A stretch of 6,050 nucleotides of DNA from assembly GCA_015493625.1 (NCBI GenBank), contig WGCT01000485.1, positions 1-6,050 of the forward strand, given 5' to 3'. The stretch is from Draconibacterium sp. Its GTDB lineage: Bacteria > Bacteroidota > Bacteroidia > Bacteroidales > Prolixibacteraceae. Below the pieces are notes generated by a model. It was not told the origin of the DNA, searched no databases, and worked only from the letters and a program-made list of their open reading frames with translations. The translations under genes and the position numbers were made by a program. Of the stretch, positions 1-3,478 are shown in pieces (the stretch's first letter is position 1; each line of letters starts with the position of its first letter).

Positions 1-1469
1 ATCTCTTCCATATTCAGATGAATCATCGCTACCAGTTTCCCTTTCTTTTCAACAACGAGCGATTCGAGGACAAATCTCATTTTGTTAATCACCGATTCAA
101 TCTCTTCGGGATAGATATTTTCGCCACTTGCTCCAACAATCATTGTTTTAATGCGGCCTTTAATAAACAGCCGTTTATTTTTATCGAATGTTCCGCGGTC
201 GCCGGTTTTAAACCAACCGTCGTCGGTAAAAACCTCTTTTGTAATGTCGGGTGCTTTATAATAGCCACGCATTACATTCTCTCCTTTTGCCTGAATTTCG
301 CCTTCGCCGGTTACAGGGTCGGCATTTCCTATTCGTAATTTAACACCTTCCATTGCTATTCCGGTCGATCCAATTCTTCTGTTTTTGCCAACAGCACCTG
401 CAAGCAGCGGCGAAGTTTCTGTCAGTCCGTAACCAATGGCATATGGGAAATTCCCTTCAAATAAAAAACGTTCAACAGTTGGGTCGAGTTTTGCTCCGCC
501 AATTCCATAAAATTTAATTTCGCCTCCAAAAGTTTTAAGAAGTTTTTTTGCTGCAACTTTATGAAGTAGTTTCCGAGTGGGAGGGAAAGCGTACAACGTC
601 CTTGTTAAAGTACTTTTCTGAAATTCAGGATAAATCTTTGCTCTGAATATTTTTTCCATAATGAGTGGAACAGTAAGCATAATTGTAGGTTTAACCTGTT
701 TTAAAGCAGGGAGTAAAACCGATGCAACCGGTGGTTTACGCAGGTAATAAATTGATGCTCCGTATTTAATACCCAATAAAAATCCAACGGTGTTCTCGAG
801 AGTGTGCGAGAGTGGCAGAACCGATAAAAACCGGTCACTACTACGCACTTGGTAAAGACTGGCACTCTGCTGTGCTGTCCAGGCAAGATTTTTATGTGTT
901 AACATTACACCTTTCGAGTTGCCTGTAGTTCCCGAAGTATAAATAATTGATGCTAAATCTTCCTCCTCAACATTAACCGGAATTGTTTTATTTTTTGTTG
1001 CCGGGAGTGAACTTTCCAGTGTTTTTAAATCTTTAATTTCGGTTTTCTTTGGAATTATTGCAAATTTCTCGATTGAAATTATGTGTTCCAGTAATTCCGA
1101 AACATTGTTATTTATGTTTTTATAGAGTCCTTCCGAAACAAAAATTGTTTTGGCTTCGGAATGTTCTAAAATTGCTTTTATCTCTTTTTCGTGGAAATCG
1201 GGTAAAACCGGAACGGCAGTTGCTCCAGCTGCAAAAATAGCAAAGAATGCAACCCCCCAGTTGGGCATATTTGTACTTAAAATGGCAATTTTGTCGCCTT
1301 TTTTTATACCCATATCTAACAACATAGTCGCCAATAGGTCAACGTCATTGCCCATCTCTTTGTAGGTGTAATTTTTTTCACCAACAAACACAACCGAAGT
1401 TGAATCGGCATTATTTTTTACCGTATTATAAAACAACGATGGTAATGTTAGTTTCGATGTATCTATCAT
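1..1469 (-). CDS. Long-chain acyl-CoA synthetase (AMP-forming), N-terminal 489 residues, cut by window edge
   Basis: This enzyme activates fatty acids: fatty acid + ATP + CoA gives acyl-CoA + AMP + PPi, through an acyl-adenylate. It probably acts in the cytoplasm or at the inner membrane face. Reading the minus strand from ATG 1469-1467 gives an open frame to the left edge with no stop. The core motifs of the AMP-binding family are in order: the phosphate loop YTSGTTGNSKG (residues 177-187), LPLSH (218-222), YGLTETSP (347-354), GWFKTGD (418-424, with D424 expected to bind the ribose) and GRIKTMIVGASGENIYPEE (438-456). This set matches FadD/LACS-type ligases rather than acetyl-CoA synthetase or a peptide-synthetase module. 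The C-terminal subdomain, with the late catalytic lysine, lies outside the window. The start is the first ATG of the frame and the protein begins MIDTSKLTLPSLFYNTVKNN, a usual N-terminus for the family. The gene is divergent from the HD gene. Chain-length preference cannot be judged here. Confidence 0.95.
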   Translation of the reverse strand, partial: MIDTSKLTLPSLFYNTVKNNADSTSVVFVGEKNYTYKEMGNDVDLLATMLLDMGIKKGDKIAILSTNMPNWGVAFFAIFAAGATAVPVLPDFHEKEIKAILEHSEAKTIFVSEGLYKNINNNVSELLEHIISIEKFAIIPKKTEIKDLKTLESSLPATKNKTIPVNVEEEDLASIIYTSGTTGNSKGVMLTHKNLAWTAQQSASLYQVRSSDRFLSVLPLSHTLENTVGFLLGIKYGASIYYLRKPPVASVLLPALKQVKPTIMLTVPLIMEKIFRAKIYPEFQKSTLTRTLYAFPPTRKLLHKVAAKKLLKTFGGEIKFYGIGGAKLDPTVERFLFEGNFPYAIGYGLTETSPLLAGAVGKNRRIGSTGIAMEGVKLRIGNADPVTGEGEIQAKGENVMRGYYKAPDITKEVFTDDGWFKTGDRGTFDKNKRLFIKGRIKTMIVGASGENIYPEEIESVINKMRFVLESLVVEKKGKLVAMIHLNMEE

Positions 1470-1536
1470 TTTCTCAAAATTTAAATCTCAACTTTTTTCA
1501 AATGCAATACTTAAAAATAGTTGATTCATTGTGTTG

Positions 1537-1544
1537 CAAAAATA
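1537..1544 (-). promoter_or_regulatory. Candidate Bacteroidota -7 element for the acyl-CoA synthetase gene
   Basis: Read on the minus strand this is TATTTTTG, a full match to the Bacteroidota -7 consensus TAnnTTTG. It would start transcription near 1530 and leave a leader of about 60 nt before ATG 1469. No TTG or TTTG is found at the usual -33 distance (17-23 bp upstream), so only half of the bipartite promoter is supported. The leader shows no clear Shine-Dalgarno sequence, which is normal in this phylum. Confidence 0.45.
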
Positions 1545-1582
1545 GTAAAAATTGACCGATGATAAGATTTTTAATGCTGACA

Positions 1583-1623
1583 TATCTTATTTGTAAATTA
1601 TGAAATATGTTGGAAATAAGATA
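1583..1623. repeat. 10-bp inverted repeat in the divergent intergenic region
   Basis: TATCTTATTT (1583-1592) and AAATAAGATA (1614-1623) are perfect inverted copies separated by 21 bp. The core ATAAGAT occurs a third time at 1562-1568. A second, nested inverted pair is ACATAT (1580-1585) and ATATGT (1605-1610). The group lies between the two candidate promoters, where a regulator could bind or a weak cruciform or hairpin could form. The region is so AT-rich that chance is a real alternative, and no known operator was recognised. Confidence 0.35.
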
Positions 1624-1665
1624 AATAAGCGATTTTTCTATTAATTTATTAACAACTTTTAATTA

Positions 1666-1695
1666 TTGAATTTGTAGATAGTTTCATTAGTTTTG
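1666..1695 (+). promoter_or_regulatory. Candidate Bacteroidota promoter for the HD hydrolase, placing the start of transcription at or next to the ATG
   Basis: TTG at 1666-1668 and TAGTTTTG at 1688-1695 are separated by 19 bp, which matches the Bacteroidota arrangement of a -33 TTG followed by TAnnTTTG. The -7 element ends only 4 bases before the ATG at 1700. Transcription would then start at or within a few bases of the start codon, giving a leaderless or almost leaderless mRNA. No other full TAnnTTTG match was found on the plus strand between 1590 and 1700. Confidence 0.45.
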
Positions 1696-1699
1696 AACT

Positions 1700-2356
1700 A
1701 TGGGGTTAAAAATTCAAGAAAAAAGAGTAGTGCGTGTTACCGAAGAGTTTGTTCGAAACTATTTTGAACGTGAAAGTTCGGGGCACGACTGGTGGCACAT
1801 TTTCCGGGTGCGAAACTTAGCATTAAAGATTGCTGAACTCGAAGGAGGCGATTTGTTTTTAATCGAGGTGGCAGCACTGCTTCACGATTTAGACGATTGG
1901 AAACTTAATAAAGGCAGTGAGGAGTCGAAAATTAAAAAGTGGTTGACTTCCATCGGGGTTTCGAAAGAAAAAACAACTGAGATAATTCATATTGTTGGGC
2001 AGGTTTCGTTTAAAGGGGCAGGAGTGGAAACCCGGGCAACGTCAATCGAAGCGCAAATTGTTCAGGATGCCGACCGGCTTGATGCAATTGGTGCCATCGG
2101 AATTGCACGTACTTTTGCTTACGGAGGAAACCGAGGGCGATTAATATATCATCCTGACAGTAAACCTGAAATGCATTCCAGCTTCGAGGAATATAAAAAA
2201 ACAACGGCACCAACCATTAACCATTTTTATGAAAAGTTGTTGCTCTTAAAAGATAGGATGAATACCGAAACAGCAAAAAAACTGGCAGAAAAAAGGCATA
2301 GTTTTATGGAAGTATTTTTAAAGCAGTTTTTTGACGAGTGGGAAAGTAAATCTTAA
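1700..2356 (+). CDS. HD-domain phosphohydrolase, YedJ/YpgQ type
   Basis: This is a soluble cytoplasmic metal-dependent phosphohydrolase of 218 residues, about the usual length for the YedJ/YpgQ group. The HD signature is visible: H33 in the segment GHDWWH (28-33), the doublet H62-D63 in AALLHDLDD (58-66), and the conserved block VQDADRLDAIGAIGIARTFA (121-140), in which D125 or D128 should supply the last metal ligand. This last block followed by YGG is very characteristic of the subfamily. B. subtilis YpgQ from this group is known to cleave dNTPs to dNMP and pyrophosphate; substrate use by this copy is inference. The C-terminal third is a lysine- and glutamate-rich helical region with no added domain. 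The start is well fixed: an in-frame TGA at 1694-1696 lies just upstream. It is transcribed alone, divergent from the acyl-CoA synthetase and convergent with the secreted-protein gene, with which it shares its last four bases. Confidence 0.9.
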   Translation: MGLKIQEKRVVRVTEEFVRNYFERESSGHDWWHIFRVRNLALKIAELEGGDLFLIEVAALLHDLDDWKLNKGSEESKIKKWLTSIGVSKEKTTEIIHIVGQVSFKGAGVETRATSIEAQIVQDADRLDAIGAIGIARTFAYGGNRGRLIYHPDSKPEMHSSFEEYKKTTAPTINHFYEKLLLLKDRMNTETAKKLAEKRHSFMEVFLKQFFDEWESKS

Positions 2357-2859
2357 TCTTCGTAAATGGTAAACATTATTACCGATTCGATTTCTTGTGC
2401 GCCCTCCGTTACCGAAACGCCATGAACTTTAAAGGCAACCGGAATATTAAAGATCTCATTTTGTCCTCTAAAAAAATATACGGGCGTATTTAAAATTGGT
2501 CGAAACTGAGTTCCACCAATAATTCTTTTCCTTTTTCCATTCCTGAAACTTGTCCCTTCCCCCACCCTTGCAATTTCAATATTAATATTTTGATTCCAGT
2601 TTATATCCGATTTGCTGACATATATTTTCCATTTTTTGCCAGAGTCGAAAAACTTATCCCAAAAGTTTATAAACGAAATGGAGAGTTGAATAGTGGAAGC
2701 ACTATTTATGGTTGAAGGAAAATCTTTGCCGGCTTCTTTTATCATATAATCGGAAGAGTTAAAAGTAATTGTTCCGTTAATGTCTAACTTTAACTGCTGA
2801 GCCTGAGAACTTACTGTTAACAGGAGAAGAAGAACCGGATATAATATCTTTTTTAGCAT
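2353..2859 (-). CDS. Small secreted beta-rich protein, last gene of the outer-membrane cluster; family not recognised
   Basis: The 168-residue product has a clear Sec signal peptide: basic MLKK, a hydrophobic core (residues 5-16) and a likely cleavage after SSQA before QQ. There is no lipobox cysteine, and the mature protein of about 147 residues has no cysteine. It consists of short alternating polar/hydrophobic stretches that look like beta strands, with aromatic FINFWDKFF in the middle (about 63-71) and a basic turn NGKRKR (about 107-112). It ends FKVHGVSV (143-150) and VIMFTIYED (160-168), similar in pattern to the C-terminus of the upstream gene product. A frame stop upstream and the one-base gap after the preceding stop codon support this start and suggest translational coupling. 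It could be a pilin-like or surface beta-sandwich subunit handled by the large outer-membrane protein; that is inference from context. The function is unknown. Confidence 0.85.
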   Translation of the reverse strand: MLKKILYPVLLLLLTVSSQAQQLKLDINGTITFNSSDYMIKEAGKDFPSTINSASTIQLSISFINFWDKFFDSGKKWKIYVSKSDINWNQNINIEIARVGEGTSFRNGKRKRIIGGTQFRPILNTPVYFFRGQNEIFNIPVAFKVHGVSVTEGAQEIESVIMFTIYED

Positions 2860-2860
2860 A

Positions 2861-3418
2861 TTAATTGTCGGTTATGGTGTAAAGAATTGTAAAATCGGCA
2901 TCGCTGATTGAGTGGACTTTTGCATAATTGTTTATTTCGAGCGAAAACGAGAGCGAGTGTCCGTTCAGAATTCCATCGCCGGTGTAGCAGTTTCCAATTC
3001 CTGTAATAATTGGTTTCGAATAGTTTGTGAGTTTTATTTTTCCGCTCGATTCTCCTGTTTTTCCTTTCCCATTTCCCGAATAATCGGAAACTTCGAGATA
3101 TAAATCGATGCCATCGGGGATTTTACCTCCAGAAATTTCAGCTTTTATTATGCGCGAGTTTCTTGAGTTTAATAACGACGATGTATAATTTATCCAAAGT
3201 GTTTCGGTGCTTGTTTTTTGCATTGCTGCCTGTACGCCGGGCTTAACGGGCTGTTCGAGCGAAATATAAATGCTGTTATTGTACGAGGGTTCAATGTCGA
3301 GAATAGCAATTTCGGGTATCGACAGGCGAACCGTTTTTTGTTGATTAGACAATTGCGAATACAATTTCCCCGATATCAACACAAAAATAAGAAATACTGT
3401 TATTTGTTTTATTCTCAT
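2861..3418 (-). CDS. Secreted beta-rich protein with a GIGNCYTGDG motif, middle gene of the cluster; family not recognised
   Basis: The 185-residue product has a Sec signal peptide: MRIK, a hydrophobic core (about residues 6-16) and probable cleavage after KLYS before Q. The mature chain of about 164 residues looks all-beta. It opens with KTVRLSIPEIAILDIEP, has a central LWINYTSSLL strand pair, a Gly/Ser/Lys-rich loop (GNGKGKTGESSGK), the glycine-rich motif GIGNCYTGDG (140-149) with its only cysteine, then NGH and a C-terminal pair of strands ending FTILYTITDN (176-185). The start is the first possible one, because an in-frame TGA lies two codons upstream (3424-3422). It follows the large outer-membrane gene by 60 bp and precedes the last gene by one base, so the three are probably cotranscribed. 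The terminal strand pattern and size recall chaperone-usher pilins or other exported beta-sandwich subunits, but this is resemblance of form only and no family is claimed. Confidence 0.85.
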   Translation of the reverse strand: MRIKQITVFLIFVLISGKLYSQLSNQQKTVRLSIPEIAILDIEPSYNNSIYISLEQPVKPGVQAAMQKTSTETLWINYTSSLLNSRNSRIIKAEISGGKIPDGIDLYLEVSDYSGNGKGKTGESSGKIKLTNYSKPIITGIGNCYTGDGILNGHSLSFSLEINNYAKVHSISDADFTILYTITDN

Positions 3419-3478
3419 ATCTCACAAATGAATTCTCCGAGAAAGCTCAATGGTTCTTCAAAATAAAAACTTAGCTGT

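Larger units (their letters stand above)
1470..1699. other. Divergent intergenic region, AT-rich, no gene
   Basis: This 230-bp region separates the starts of the acyl-CoA synthetase (leftward) and the HD hydrolase (rightward). It is much richer in A+T than the flanking genes. No open frame, tRNA-like structure or riboswitch-like motif was recognised in it. It contains one candidate promoter element for each direction and a group of short inverted repeats around 1562-1623, all listed separately. It is the only non-coding stretch longer than 100 bases in the window. Confidence 0.85.

Noticed and set aside
120..155. Threonine (T442) where many AMP-forming ligases have Asp in the GRxKD motif
   Set aside because: Asn or Thr is common at this place in bacterial long-chain acyl-CoA synthetases, and all other core motifs are intact, so it is not a sign of an inactive enzyme.
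18..338. 106-codon plus-strand open frame in the acyl-CoA synthetase region
   Set aside because: It is a shadow of the minus-strand ligase, whose late AMP-binding motifs are encoded in exactly this stretch.
2368..2383. Hairpin GGTAA-ACATTA-TTACC just after the HD stop codon as a terminator
   Set aside because: The stem has only 5 pairs, no T-run follows it on either strand, and it lies within the coding sequence of the convergent gene.
3433..3443. Palindrome TTCTC-C-GAGAA in the 60-bp gap as operator or hairpin
   Set aside because: The arms are only 5 bp with a one-base centre, too short to fold, and nothing else in the gap supports a regulatory site. No TAnnTTTG match is present, so an internal promoter is not supported.
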